Origin: Lysinibacillus sp. FSL M8-0337
GTDB taxonomy: Bacteria; Bacillota; Bacilli; Bacillales_A; Planococcaceae
Assembly: GCF_038593855.1 (NCBI RefSeq)
Contig: NZ_CP151996.1
Span: 3,100,001 to 3,164,000, forward strand
Length of the DNA: 64,000 nt
Reading direction: 5' to 3'
Shown: positions 47,453 through 55,653 of the stretch, piece after piece
How positions within the stretch are numbered: the first letter of the stretch is position 1
How the letters are laid out: every line of letters starts with the position of its first letter
Notes under the pieces: generated by a model
Told to the model about the DNA's origin: nothing
Seen by the model: only the letters and a program-made list of their open reading frames with translations
The model's database searches: none
Translations under genes and position numbers: made by a program

Positions 47453-48472
47453 TTACCCTTTTACTTGTTGTTGACGAATTAAATCAATATGATCTAATGC
47501 TTTACCTGTCCCAATAGCGACACAATCTAATGGATCTTCAGCAATAAATACTGGCATATTGGTTTCACGGCTAATAACTTTGTCTAAGTTCGTTAATAAC
47601 GCGCCACCACCTGTTAACACGATACCTCTCTCCATCACGTCAGCAGATAACTCTGGAGGTGTTTGTTCCAACGTTTTTCGTACACCATCAATAATTGACG
47701 ATACCGCTTCACGCAATGATTCTGAAATTTCTTGAGATGAAATTTCAATCGTTTTTGGTAAGCCCGTTAATAGGTCACGACCTCTAATCTCCATTTTTTC
47801 ATCTGGACCTTCAGCAAATGCTGTACCAATCTCCATTTTTACTGCTTCAGCTGTACGCTCACCAATCGTTAAGTTATACGATTTACGGATATAGGAAATG
47901 ATCGCTTGATCCATTGCATCCCCACCGACACGTACAGACTCACTCGTTACGATACCACCTAAAGAAATAACTGCTACCTCTGTTGTACCACCACCGATAT
48001 CAACTACCATAGACCCTGTTGGATCCCAAACAGGTAAGTTCGCTCCAATCGCTGCTGCAAATGGCTCCTCAATTGTAAACGCCTCTTTTGCACCTGCTTG
48101 ACGAGAGGCATCGATAACTGCACGTTGCTCAACCGATGTAATACCATATGGCACACAAATCATCACATTCGGTTTTTTCCAATTACCACCAGAATTTTTA
48201 CAAGCTTCTTTTAAGTAATATTCAATCATCGCTGTTGTAATATCAAAATCAGCAATAACCCCATCTTTCATCGGACGAATCGCCACGATAGATCCAGGTG
48301 TACGGCCAATCATATTTTTTGCATCATTACCAACTGCAACGATATCTCCTGTTTTTGTATTCTTTGCTACTACAGAAGGCTCGCGTAAAACGATGCCCTT
48401 CCCTTTAATAAAAACTAATGTATTCGCTGTGCCAAGGTCAATCCCGACATCTTTACTACCTAATCCAAACAA
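47453..48472 (-). CDS. mreB: Rod shape-determining protein MreB
   Basis: Actin-like filament protein that guides side-wall synthesis; 339 aa. The N-terminus [32 protein letters not shown] and phosphate-2 motif [18 protein letters not shown] are intact, as is the adenosine motif VLTGGGALL. The start is TTG at 48472 (MFGLGSKD), 8 bases after AAAGGGAG. It is first in mreBCD-minCD. Confidence 0.97.
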   Translation of the reverse strand: MFGLGSKDVGIDLGTANTLVFIKGKGIVLREPSVVAKNTKTGDIVAVGNDAKNMIGRTPGSIVAIRPMKDGVIADFDITTAMIEYYLKEACKNSGGNWKKPNVMICVPYGITSVEQRAVIDASRQAGAKEAFTIEEPFAAAIGANLPVWDPTGSMVVDIGGGTTEVAVISLGGIVTSESVRVGGDAMDQAIISYIRKSYNLTIGERTAEAVKMEIGTAFAEGPDEKMEIRGRDLLTGLPKTIEISSQEISESLREAVSSIIDGVRKTLEQTPPELSADVMERGIVLTGGGALLTNLDKVISRETNMPVFIAEDPLDCVAIGTGKALDHIDLIRQQQVKG

Positions 48473-48893
48473 ATTGTGTACTCCCTTTCTATTTAAGCCA
48501 TACTATCGTTGACATAAAATCATACCGTTCATTATAACGGATAAATGCAAGAATTTGTAGTGCCACATACCGCTTCTTGCAGAAAACTTACTATTTTAAT
48601 TCCCTCGTAAACTAAAAATAGTACGTATAGATTAGCATATTATTTTTTTTCATGTAAGACAACGCATTATAGGCTACCAATTTTTGTGAATGCTATAGAT
48701 ATTTCTACGAATACAATAACGTCATTCAATTAAAAAGGTTCGTTTTGAGTTAACCCACTTTTAAAATTGCTACAACTATACTACTTCTAGATTATACTAT
48801 AAAAATTTTATCTTTTAAAAACTGATATCTTCTTTGGAAGTATTTACAACCATTTAAAGCCCTTAAGTACCTTTCGCAAAAAATCTAAAAAGA
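48473..48893. other. AT-rich region upstream of mreB
   Basis: About 420 bases without a supported gene. On the minus strand it contains a perfect TATAAT (48536-48531) and a second set TTGTCT-17-TATGCT further upstream; either could serve mreB. Nothing else recognised. Confidence 0.4.
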
Positions 48894-49137
48894 GGCTGGG
48901 ACAAAAGAGAAAAAGTGTTAGATTGACTGCCATCAATCTAACACTTTATTGCTGCGCGGTTGTTGTTCGCTTCGGTGGTGCTTTCCGCGGGATTCACCGC
49001 CTCCGCTACCAACAACTAGTGAGAACTTCTAAATTTTTATTTATTGCAAAAGCAAGACTAGCTAAGTTCTCCATATAGCAAAAATTTATGAACACCTTTC
49101 CTATGTTCCTTAAATTTTTTTAGTTATATCCCAGCCT
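48894..49137. repeat. Dispersed intergenic repeat, copy 2 (terminal inverted repeats)
   Basis: Starts GGCTGGGACA (48894-48903) and ends TATCCCAGCC (49128-49137). It is the same element and orientation as 133-430, with the same 17-bp-type stem hairpin AAAGTGTTAGATTGA/TCAATCTAACACTTT, but shorter internally by roughly 55 bases. It lies between mreB and radC; the following 49138-49396 shows no supported gene. Confidence 0.8.
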
Positions 49138-49396
49138 CTTTAAACTTGTCCAAATAACTTCAATGTGCATTACGATGTATCTGAAATAAAAAAGCAATGA
49201 GCCGTTTCAAGCGCTTTCTTGGGTTCGTTGCACTTTCTCTTCTTAATCTGTCTCGTAACATATTGCACGCGCTCTACGGAGGATGTTAAAGCCCTTATCT
49301 TTATTTCGTTTCGCGCAGAATTTGACATGCCTACAACTTTATCCAACAACAGTTCAATGCACAAACGTATGTAGGAAAGCCTTTACTTTATTAAGA

Positions 49397-50104
49397 CTAA
49401 AAATATCCTTTTTCTTTTAAGCTAATAAATTGGTGGTCACCGATAATGATGTGATCCAGTAACTCAATGCCAATAATAAAGCCAGCCTCCTGAATTCTTT
49501 TCGTTACCTCAATATCTTCTGGACTGGGGGTAGGTATTCCGCTTGGATGATTATGCGCACAAATAATAGAAGCGGCAGAGCGCTTGACAGCCTCACGGAA
49601 GATTTCTCTCGGATGCACAATGGAGGCATTTAGGCTCCCAATAAATATCGTTTTCTTATGCATAATTTGATTTTTGACATTAAGGAAAAGGGCAACAAAA
49701 TGTTCTTGACTTAGAGAGGTCATATCCGGCATAAGGTATGCAGCGGCATCTTGCGGAGAACGAACGGTAAACTTATCATCATTTTGCTTTTGAGACAAGC
49801 GCCGGCCAAGCTCTATGGCAGCCAAAATTTGGATTGCCTTTACCTCCCCTATACCTTTGATGGCAATCATTTCTTCAATGGTTGCATGTTTTAAATGGTG
49901 TAAACGTTCAAATGTACTTAACACACGATTCGCCAGTGCAAGAACTGATTCTTCCTTAGTACCTGTCCTTAGTAAAATAGCTAATAGCTCTTGATTCGAT
50001 AAGCTCATTGCACCTTGACGCAGTAGTCTTTCACGTGGTCGATCTGCCCTATTGACGTCACGAATCATCGTTTTTGGTAAAACATCGGTTGGCAATAGCT
50101 TCAC
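49397..50104 (-). CDS. radC: DNA repair-family protein RadC (MPN/JAB domain)
   Basis: A 235-aa RadC-family protein, function uncertain despite its name. An N-terminal HhH region (GAMSLSNQELLAILLRTGTKEESVLALANRVL...IKGIGEVKAIQI) precedes the MPN+ metalloprotease-like domain with the zinc motif SIICAHNHPSGIPTPSPEDIE (HxHPSG...D). It overlaps maf by 4 bases when the GTG at 50104 is used. The ribosome site GGAG is better spaced for TTG at 50095. Confidence 0.94.
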   Translation of the reverse strand: MKLLPTDVLPKTMIRDVNRADRPRERLLRQGAMSLSNQELLAILLRTGTKEESVLALANRVLSTFERLHHLKHATIEEMIAIKGIGEVKAIQILAAIELGRRLSQKQNDDKFTVRSPQDAAAYLMPDMTSLSQEHFVALFLNVKNQIMHKKTIFIGSLNASIVHPREIFREAVKRSAASIICAHNHPSGIPTPSPEDIEVTKRIQEAGFIIGIELLDHIIIGDHQFISLKEKGYF

Positions 50105-50694
50105 TCCTTCGCAAATTGAATAATATGCTTCGCTATCAATTGCGCAAACAACGCTGCAAGTGGTAAGCCTACAACATTGTTGTAATCTCCTTCAATTCGT
50201 TCAACTAAAAGGGTTCCAGCTGTTTGAATACCATAACCGCCCGCCTTATCATAAGGGTCTCCAGATGCTACATAGGCTTCTATAAGCTCCTGAGATAAAG
50301 TATGGAATACAACTGCTGTTTCTTCTACAAATGTTGTTTCTATACCATTCGGTTCAATGATGGCAACTGCTGTCATCACCGCATGACGCTTGCCTGATAA
50401 ACGAGATAAGTGTGAAATAGCTTCCTCCCGTGTTTTTGGCTTATGCAGTAACTCATTGTTAAAAACGACGATTGTATCTGCGCCAATAATCGTTGCTGCT
50501 GGCACTTTCTTAGCTACATCTCGTGTTTTTAGCAGTGCCACACCTGTTACATAATCCTGCATGGTTGTTGCTTTTACACTTGTCTCTTCTACATCACTTG
50601 TTACAATTTCAAACGGAAGGTCCAACATAGCAAGCAGTTCCTTTCGTCGTGGTGAAGCAGAAGCAAGTACTAATTTATGATTTCTTTCAAACAT
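50101..50694 (-). CDS. maf: Maf-family nucleotide pyrophosphatase
   Basis: Nucleoside triphosphate pyrophosphatase acting on dTTP/UTP and modified nucleotides; in B. subtilis linked to septum control. It is 197 aa from ATG 50694 (MFERNHKLVLASASPRRKELLAMLD). Motifs LASASPRR, SDVEET and IIGADTIV, and DKAGGYGIQ are intact. The earlier in-frame start at 50724 lies before the GGAGG site. It is followed by radC with a 4-base overlap. Confidence 0.95.
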   Translation of the reverse strand: MFERNHKLVLASASPRRKELLAMLDLPFEIVTSDVEETSVKATTMQDYVTGVALLKTRDVAKKVPAATIIGADTIVVFNNELLHKPKTREEAISHLSRLSGKRHAVMTAVAIIEPNGIETTFVEETAVVFHTLSQELIEAYVASGDPYDKAGGYGIQTAGTLLVERIEGDYNNVVGLPLAALFAQLIAKHIIQFAKE

Positions 50695-50792
50695 GATTTC
50701 ACCATTCCTCCTTCTCTCTATCATAACGGAGAATACGGTTTTTGAAAATTTTCAAAAAATCAAGATAACGCTCATATAGCTAACGATTCGAC

Positions 50793-51437
50793 TTAAAATT
50801 TCGTTTGAAGACAAGCATTTTTAGACTTATAATGTGCAAAAATTTGAAGACGTACGATACTTAAATCACTAGAAATAGAGGTTGCTGCCTTGCCAATACT
50901 TTGCCAATCAGCAGGAAGAGTGGAATCCTTTGTTACCTCTTTAAAATTTAATTTTGTCGTATTTTTATCAGCTAATACTTTTATCACTTCAGCAATTGTC
51001 GCCTCCTTGCAACTTTCACCACTAACACTAAACACTTTTTTAAATGTTGGTGGGTCCTTTAGAAACACTAACTCACTTTCTTCGTTCACTATACTTGTCC
51101 ATACATAAAACTTGCCCTCTACTTCTACAATTGCACTTTCTTGCAATGACGGATGTTCAGAGACAAAGGCACTTGCACTTGCATAATTCGAAAATACGCC
51201 CGCTTGACTTGCAAAAAACATAGTTGAGTTTGCAGTACCGCCTGTTGTCGGAATTGTTGCAGATTCTGCCTCGGTTTCGGTTTTATTGTTCGCTACTTCA
51301 CTTTCCTTTTTTAAAGAAAATTGGGTACTAGCTTGGAGAACCCCTAAAAAAATCGCTACACCAAAAAGCCCAACAATACCACCAATTAGCATTGCACGCA
51401 CTACTTGTTTTCTAATTACATGACTAACTATTTTCAT
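50793..51437 (-). CDS. spoIIB: SpoIIB-like sporulation protein with SPOR-type domain
   Basis: A 214-aa protein with one N-terminal membrane helix (VRAMLIGGIVGLFGVAIFLGVLQA), an acidic Thr/Ser-rich linker and a SPOR-like stretch MFFASQAGVFSNYASASAFVSEHP...VEVEGKFYVWTSIV. B. subtilis SpoIIB, required for efficient septal peptidoglycan thinning at engulfment, sits at the same place upstream of maf. The similarity is mostly architectural, so identity is good but not certain. It is the last chromosomal gene before the prophage. Confidence 0.8.
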   Translation of the reverse strand: MKIVSHVIRKQVVRAMLIGGIVGLFGVAIFLGVLQASTQFSLKKESEVANNKTETEAESATIPTTGGTANSTMFFASQAGVFSNYASASAFVSEHPSLQESAIVEVEGKFYVWTSIVNEESELVFLKDPPTFKKVFSVSGESCKEATIAEVIKVLADKNTTKLNFKEVTKDSTLPADWQSIGKAATSISSDLSIVRLQIFAHYKSKNACLQTKF

Positions 51438-51476
51438 ACGTTCATCACCTCTTCCTTCAACCTATCAAAATCAACA

Positions 51477-51502
51477 TAAAAAAAGACGAGACTGCTGTCG
51501 TC
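51477..51502 (-). terminator. Terminator upstream of spoIIB
   Basis: AGACGACAGCAGTCTCGTCT on the minus strand folds into a stem followed by a long U run (to 51477). It ends a transcript coming from the right, probably an ancestral neighbour displaced by the prophage. Confidence 0.8.
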
Positions 51503-51626
51503 TACCATTCATATATTTTATATGATTTAAAATATCTAATATGCCTATTTATTGCATTTTGTATAGAAGTCATTAAATATACTTGCTCAATAAATCAAAT
51601 AACTTGTTACCAAAATTGTTACCACA

Positions 51627-51655
51627 GACCGCCCCTAAAAAGGTGGTCTTTTTCC
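51627..51655 (+). terminator. Terminator near the prophage end
   Basis: AGACCGCCCC pairs partly with AAGGTGGTCT, followed by TTTTT on the plus strand, directly beside the stop of the 55-aa gene. Confidence 0.65.
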
Positions 51656-51822
51656 TATCTTCGCACAATATACACTCTTACACGAGATTCTATATACTTC
51701 TTTTTATCAACAGGCTTATTAACATTAATGGAAAGCTTTTTAAATTGCATTTCTTCATATTGGTCCATTAAATCAAATATCGTTAATTGCCCTTGTTGTT
51801 CCATGTATTCGAAATGAGACAT
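51655..51822 (-). CDS. 55-aa phage or plasmid-type protein, unknown
   Basis: A short frame, MSHFEYMEQQGQLTIFDLMD then QYEEMQFKKL and a basic C-terminus (YIESRVRVYIVRR). AGAGAGGTGAATAG gives a strong ribosome site 7 bases before the ATG. There is no membrane segment. It is 136 bases downstream of the winged-helix gene on the same strand. Family not recognised; composition and ribosome site argue that it is real. Confidence 0.7.
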   Translation of the reverse strand: MSHFEYMEQQGQLTIFDLMDQYEEMQFKKLSINVNKPVDKKKYIESRVRVYIVRR

Positions 51823-51899
51823 ATACTATTCACCTCTCTATAAATAATTTGTTGTTTAAAACATTCCAGATAAGTAAATGATGAAGTCTGTAAGGGGGA

Positions 51900-51959
51900 A
51901 TCGCTATGAACTCCAAATTGACTAAACCCCTTTTTCTTTCCCCTATAGTTCATAGCGAT
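51900..51959. repeat. 13-bp inverted repeat at the 3' end of the winged-helix gene
   Basis: ATCGCTATGAACT (51900-51912) and AGTTCATAGCGAT (51947-51959) are perfect inverted copies 34 bases apart. The second arm touches the stop codon of the gene. There is no U run, so it does not look like a normal terminator. Confidence 0.7.
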
Positions 51960-52846
51960 CACCATTCTAACCAATTTTCTAAATTGGGTTTACTACATAT
52001 TTGTGTACTGTTATCACGTTCATTTAACCAATTGTAAAAAGGCACTGGACGTTCTTTATATGGAGTTTCTTCTATAGAGTGTGATTTATATAACCTATTA
52101 TTTGAACGCTCTACAGCCTTTCTATACGCCCCTACAAATACGGCTCTTAATGTACTTGCTACAGTTAACGTACCTTCTTTAATATCCATAGCAATTTTGA
52201 ATAGAACATTTTTAGCTTTAATGAAGTCAGATACACTTTGAACCTGTGTAGCCAATACAACCTTGTGCAATTCATCTTTCAAGTTATCAGCTAACGGCAA
52301 ACTATTCATGAAATCGAACAGCATAACTTGATACTCATTCATATACTCTTTTTTCTTTTCTGCATGCAAAGCCAATTCATTACCAAGACTCATAATATTA
52401 TTTGCTTGTTTAGAACTTAAAAGATTAAATGAATTAGATGGTTGGTTTTCAGATTGTGGACGACAAACCTCGTCATTACTAGCTTCATCGGATGTCATTC
52501 GTTGGGACACGCTCGATGGGACATAAGGTAAAATGCGATAAATACTAGCCCCTTTGATGCCGTTTAATTTCGTTCCTGGTACTTTTTCAATGATGCCTAA
52601 TGACTCTAATTTTTTAACACTTCGATAAACTGTCTTGGTACTGATCTCCAATGCATCAGCAATTGTAGAAGCTTTTAAATGACATGCTCCAGTATGTTCC
52701 AAACTGTGAGAAGCAAGTTTATAAACGATGGCACGCTCTGATTCTGTTAAATCGTAATAATGAGCCGCCATGTGATCCTCCACACTCTTATCCATATCTG
52801 CTACTGATTCGAATGTTATATATTGAGCTAAGTATTCAAATGCCAT
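51959..52846 (-). CDS. Winged-helix protein of plasmid/phage type
   Basis: A 295-aa protein from ATG 52846 (MAFEYLAQYITFESVADMDKS) after GCGAGGTGAAA. Residues 35-100 form a winged helix (SERAIVYKLASHSLEHTGACHLKASTIADALEISTKTVYRSVKKLESLGIIEKV). The rest is alpha-helical and charged, without known catalytic motifs. Similar HTH proteins occur on Bacillaceae plasmids and phages, but the role (replication or regulation) is unknown. It is divergent from the Cro-like gene and shares an operator region with it. Confidence 0.8.
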   Translation of the reverse strand: MAFEYLAQYITFESVADMDKSVEDHMAAHYYDLTESERAIVYKLASHSLEHTGACHLKASTIADALEISTKTVYRSVKKLESLGIIEKVPGTKLNGIKGASIYRILPYVPSSVSQRMTSDEASNDEVCRPQSENQPSNSFNLLSSKQANNIMSLGNELALHAEKKKEYMNEYQVMLFDFMNSLPLADNLKDELHKVVLATQVQSVSDFIKAKNVLFKIAMDIKEGTLTVASTLRAVFVGAYRKAVERSNNRLYKSHSIEETPYKERPVPFYNWLNERDNSTQICSKPNLENWLEW

Positions 52847-52871
52847 CGTTTTCACCTCGCTTTCACTTAAA

Positions 52872-52969
52872 AGTGTAAAAATTACACTCTTTGATAATAA
52901 TATATCCCACACTAATGAAAATGTAAATAAAATTACACTAAAAAGTGAAATTATATTTTATTTCAGTGT
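52872..52969. promoter_or_regulatory. Divergent promoter/operator region with AGTGTAA half-sites
   Basis: A perfect palindrome AGTGTAA-AAA-TTACACT (52872-52888), a second partial site AATGTAA (52920-52926) with TTACACT (52933-52939), and AGTGAAAT (52944-52951) facing ATTTCAGTGT (52960-52969). The minus-strand promoter is TTTACA (52927-52922)-17-TATATT (52904-52899). A TATAAT for the Cro-like gene lies near 52979. This looks like a lysogeny-type switch. Confidence 0.65.
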
Positions 52970-53020
52970 ATTTATAAGATATAATAGTGGTAACAATAAT
53001 TATTGAGGTGGTGTAAAAAC

Positions 53021-53230
53021 ATGAGCATGGCAAAGAAAATTAAGTTGTTAATGGTTGAAAGAGATGTAACAGCTGGTAAACTGGCTGAAATGTTAGGCAC
53101 TTCCCAATCCAATATTTCTAATAAGCTAAAGAGAGATAATTTTAGTGAAAATGAATTAGAGGAAATCGCAAACGCATTAGATGCAAAATATGAGGCTCAT
53201 TTTGTTTTAGAGGATGGACGCAAATTTTAA
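53021..53230 (+). CDS. Cro/C1-type helix-turn-helix regulator
   Basis: A 69-aa HTH_XRE protein from ATG 53021 (MSMAKKIKLLMVERDVTAGKLAEMLGTSQSNISNKLKRDNFSENELEEIANALD). GAGGTGGTG supports the start; a frame to 53003 begins before the ribosome site. It is divergent from the winged-helix gene over an array of repeated half-sites that it probably binds (inference). Confidence 0.85.
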   Translation: MSMAKKIKLLMVERDVTAGKLAEMLGTSQSNISNKLKRDNFSENELEEIANALDAKYEAHFVLEDGRKF

Positions 53231-53326
53231 GTAACAGATAACTAATTGGTTGTCTGTTTTTTTATATGTACTATTGGTAAGATTTTCTATAGAATGAAAT
53301 TACAATTATCTGTAAGGAGCGATTAC

Positions 53327-53848
53327 ATGGATACAATAGCAGAAACAATAAAATTTGCAGGCTTTGGAAAGAAGAAAGCAATGTCTAAACAGATTCAAAT
53401 GTTTGATGATAAGCTCACAGATCAAGGTGAAACACTACTTGCTGTATGTGCATCTGTAAAAGGTACAAAACAGCTTTATGTAACAGACAAACGTATTATC
53501 TTACATGAAATCAAAGGTATTGTTTCAAATGATGAAAGAAGCATCCCTTTATCCTCGATTAGCAGCATTAACATTTCTAATAAGCTTGTTTACTCAAAGA
53601 TTGAAATCGTATCTACTGGAAACAAAGCAATCATTGACGATGTACCAGCGCATATTGCACTTGAAATTAAAGCAGGTATTGAGAACTTAAAAACAATGGC
53701 CAAAACATCATCTGCTCCTGCAGCTAAAGAGAAAAAGGATATGTTTGATGTTGCCGATGAAATTCGTGAATTGAAAGACTTATTGGATGATGGGATATTA
53801 ACGCAAGAAGAATTTGACGCGAAGAAAAAACAATTATTAGGGATATAG
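53327..53848 (+). CDS. PH-domain (YokE-like) and SHOCT protein
   Basis: A 173-aa protein from ATG 53327 (MDTIAETIKFAGF) after AAGGAGCG. A bacterial PH-like domain covers about residues 38-120 (GETLLAVCASVKGTKQLYVTDKRIILHEIKG), and the C-terminus is a SHOCT helix pair (DEIRELKDLLDDGILTQEEFDAKKKQLL). Such proteins are common in phages and SPbeta-like elements; biochemical function is unknown. Its plus orientation, opposite to the structural genes, suits a lysogenic or accessory gene. Confidence 0.85.
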   Translation: MDTIAETIKFAGFGKKKAMSKQIQMFDDKLTDQGETLLAVCASVKGTKQLYVTDKRIILHEIKGIVSNDERSIPLSSISSINISNKLVYSKIEIVSTGNKAIIDDVPAHIALEIKAGIENLKTMAKTSSAPAAKEKKDMFDVADEIRELKDLLDDGILTQEEFDAKKKQLLGI

Positions 53849-53860
53849 AGGGTGATTAAT

Positions 53861-54088
53861 ATGTTTACACTAAATGATGTCATGACTATTCCAGAAGCTT
53901 CTGAAAGATGGGGTATAAGTAATGATACAATACATAGTCGAATCCGCACTATTGCGAAAGATGATGCGAAATTTCAAGCAGCATTTGAGGCAGGATTAAT
54001 AAAAAAATCACATGGGGCATGGTTAATAACGTCTTCATTAATGAAAATGTGGTTTGGATCAGAAGTAAAAATAAAAGACAATGAATAG
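53861..54088 (+). CDS. Small HTH DNA-binding protein
   Basis: A 75-aa protein from ATG 53861 after GAGGGTGAT. MTIPEASERWGISNDTIHSRIRTIAKDD is an excisionase/MerR-like helix-turn-helix, and KSHGAWLITSSLMKMWFG follows the pattern of phage HTH proteins that read a target from a wing strand. It lies 13 bases after the PH-SHOCT gene and is likely co-transcribed. The target is unknown. Confidence 0.8.
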   Translation: MFTLNDVMTIPEASERWGISNDTIHSRIRTIAKDDAKFQAAFEAGLIKKSHGAWLITSSLMKMWFGSEVKIKDNE

Positions 54089-54094
54089 ATTAAA

Positions 54095-54135
54095 AAAAGC
54101 CCAGGCTCAAAATTAATTGAGTACCTGGGCTTTAA
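54095..54135. terminator. Bidirectional terminator between conversion and lysis genes
   Basis: AGCCCAGGCTCAA pairs with TTGAGTACCTGGGCT (54098-54132), with U/A runs on both sides. It ends the HTH gene on the plus strand and the endolysin on the minus strand. Confidence 0.85.
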
Positions 54136-54136
54136 A

Positions 54137-54880
54137 TCATTCAGCTACAATATTTGTTACCTGGGCTAACTTAGCTGTTTTAATTTTACTAGCTCCCGCT
54201 TGTGCTGCAGCCATTCCAGTAAATGTACCTGTTTTAACACGCCATTTAACACCATCTTGCTCACTATACGCAACCCATCCGAAACGATGTTTTAATACAT
54301 CTAAGACATTTTCGGCAGCTTGTCGTGTGGCGTATGTGCCAGTAAGTACACGGTATTTATTATTATCGCTAACTGGTTTTTGTTGCTGTACATTACCACT
54401 TGCATTTTTAACCATTGTAATAAATTGTGACCATGTAATTTTACCTTCACGTACATTTCGAGGGCAATTTTTGCCGCTAAAATAATTGTGCTGAACAACA
54501 TTACTAATTGGAATGTTTTCATCCTTCATGATTTTGGCAACTAACTCTGCAGCATTTTGCATTGCCTTTGGATAGTTACCATCACCATTTACGCAAACCT
54601 CTACTTGTATACCTTGATTATTACCTGTCGTGCTTCCTGCTGCCCAACATCTCCAAGCATGTTCAAAAGATTGTACAGCTTCTTTGTCGTCCACAGTATA
54701 ATGCCAGGAAGCTGAACGACTATTACCATTGTATTGTAAACGTGCGTGCGCGTCTGCATCTGCTCCGGAACGTGTATTATCTGTTTCATGAACAACGATA
54801 AACTTTTTAGCGTTTCCTTTTCCATAAGTAACCTTGTTCGCTTGTACGTCAGGTACTAATTTTTTACGAGTTACAACCAT
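54137..54880 (-). CDS. Phage endolysin, N-acetylmuramoyl-L-alanine amidase
   Basis: Lyses the host wall. The 247-aa protein has an N-terminal Amidase_2 (PGRP-like) domain with zinc-ligand type residues in FIVVHETDN (His 31) and VVQHNYFSGKNCPRN. The C-terminus (about 172-247) is a SPOR-like wall-binding domain (YRVLTGTYATRQAAENVLDVL). GGACGGTGG lies upstream of the start. Its start shares one base with the holin stop, so lysis genes are coupled. Confidence 0.93.
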   Translation of the reverse strand: MVVTRKKLVPDVQANKVTYGKGNAKKFIVVHETDNTRSGADADAHARLQYNGNSRSASWHYTVDDKEAVQSFEHAWRCWAAGSTTGNNQGIQVEVCVNGDGNYPKAMQNAAELVAKIMKDENIPISNVVQHNYFSGKNCPRNVREGKITWSQFITMVKNASGNVQQQKPVSDNNKYRVLTGTYATRQAAENVLDVLKHRFGWVAYSEQDGVKWRVKTGTFTGMAAAQAGASKIKTAKLAQVTNIVAE

Positions 54881-55140
54881 TATTGTCCACCGTCCTTAGG
54901 TTTGTCATAATCCATTGCCTGCGTGCTATCTGACGCCCCTTTTGTTGTAGGGTCGATGATAATACCAAGCAATCCTAAAATACTTAATACCGTCTCTGAA
55001 AGAGCAGTAATTTGTGCATTATAAATCGTAATATCAACATAAAAAATGCCCGCAATTTGATTAGCGAGCACAATAAGTAATGCAATTAATGACACCCAAA
55101 ATTGCTTATGTTGTAAACGTACTTTCCAATTAATTTTCAT
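54880..55140 (-). CDS. Phage holin (phi LC3 family)
   Basis: An 86-aa membrane protein from ATG 55140 (MKINWKVRLQHKQFWVSLIALLIV). There are two hydrophobic segments (FWVSLIALLIVLANQIAGIFY and ALSETVLSILGLLGIIID) and a charged C-terminal tail. The pattern and size fit the phi LC3/SPP1-type holins that open the membrane for the amidase. GGGGGATAAAG precedes the start. Upstream in-frame residues to 55209 overlap xhlA and are not needed. Confidence 0.88.
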   Translation of the reverse strand: MKINWKVRLQHKQFWVSLIALLIVLANQIAGIFYVDITIYNAQITALSETVLSILGLLGIIIDPTTKGASDSTQAMDYDKPKDGGQ

Positions 55141-55423
55141 ACACTTTATCCCCCAATTCATCGATTCGTTTGTGCGCTTGCTTACTTGATTCTTCAACGC
55201 GTGTAACACGTTCTGATAAGTCCATACGCGCCTTTTGCTCGACTTTCATGTCAACTCGTATGTTTTCTACACCGTTATTAATAGAATCTAATTTCGTACT
55301 GATAACGGCTGATTCTGCAGCACTTTGTTGCACGTCTTTATCTCTGTTTTTCAAAAATGCGAGGTATGTGAAAAGCATCCCAAACAAAGCACTTAGCACA
55401 CCTACGATAGCTGTTAATTCCAT
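55130..55423 (-). CDS. xhlA: XhlA-like holin-associated protein
   Basis: A 97-aa protein from ATG 55423 (MELTAIVGVLSALFGMLFTYLAFLKNRDKD) after GGAAGTG. One N-terminal membrane helix is followed by a coiled coil (DSINNGVENIRVDMKVEQKARMDLSERVTRVEESSKQAHKRIDEL). This matches XhlA of PBSX-like phages, which works with the holin in lysis. The hydrophobic segment here is at the N-terminus rather than the C-terminus, so the match is by position and coiled coil. It overlaps the holin by 11 bases. Confidence 0.75.
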   Translation of the reverse strand: MELTAIVGVLSALFGMLFTYLAFLKNRDKDVQQSAAESAVISTKLDSINNGVENIRVDMKVEQKARMDLSERVTRVEESSKQAHKRIDELGDKVYEN

Positions 55424-55448
55424 TACAACACTTCCTTTTTCCATAATA

Positions 55449-55472
55449 AAAGCCCTCCACAAAGTGGAAGGC
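55449..55472 (-). terminator. Hairpin between xkdX and xhlA
   Basis: GCCTTCCAC pairs with GTGGAGGGC around TTT, followed by TTTTATT on the minus strand. It may separate tail and lysis transcripts. Confidence 0.7.
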
Positions 55473-55490
55473 ATAAAAATAACGCTAAGC

Positions 55491-55652
55491 CTATGCTTGC
55501 GTTTGTTGTGCGTCTATTTCTGTTAGTAGCTGTGTATATTCATCATCTTTCAATTGGTTATTAGCGTAAAAAACATTCACTTTATTCTGCATAGCAGCCT
55601 GCTCATAACGTTTACGCTCAATTAAAAACTTACATAATTCATATACTGTCAT
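55491..55652 (-). CDS. XkdX-like small phage protein
   Basis: A 53-aa frame (MTVYELCKFLIERKRYEQAA...NNQLKDDEYTQLLTEIDAQQTQA). GGGAGGAAAC gives a strong ribosome site. Size and place, between an XkdW-like gene and the lysis genes, match XkdX, a minor protein of PBSX-like phages with no assigned function. Confidence 0.75.
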   Translation of the reverse strand: MTVYELCKFLIERKRYEQAAMQNKVNVFYANNQLKDDEYTQLLTEIDAQQTQA

Positions 55653-55653
55653 T

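Noticed and set aside
49170..49364. 64-codon minus-strand frame between the repeat and radC
   Set aside because: It starts with TTG without a ribosome site, has no recognisable domain, and lies in a gap otherwise filled by a repeat.
51438..51660. tRNA gene as prophage attachment site
   Set aside because: No cloverleaf or TTCGA-type T-loop sequence was seen near the junction; no tRNA was recognised in the window.
51783..51974. 63-codon minus-strand frame overlapping the 13-bp inverted repeat
   Set aside because: It overlaps the ends of two better-supported genes, has no good ribosome site, and contains a repeat rather than a domain.
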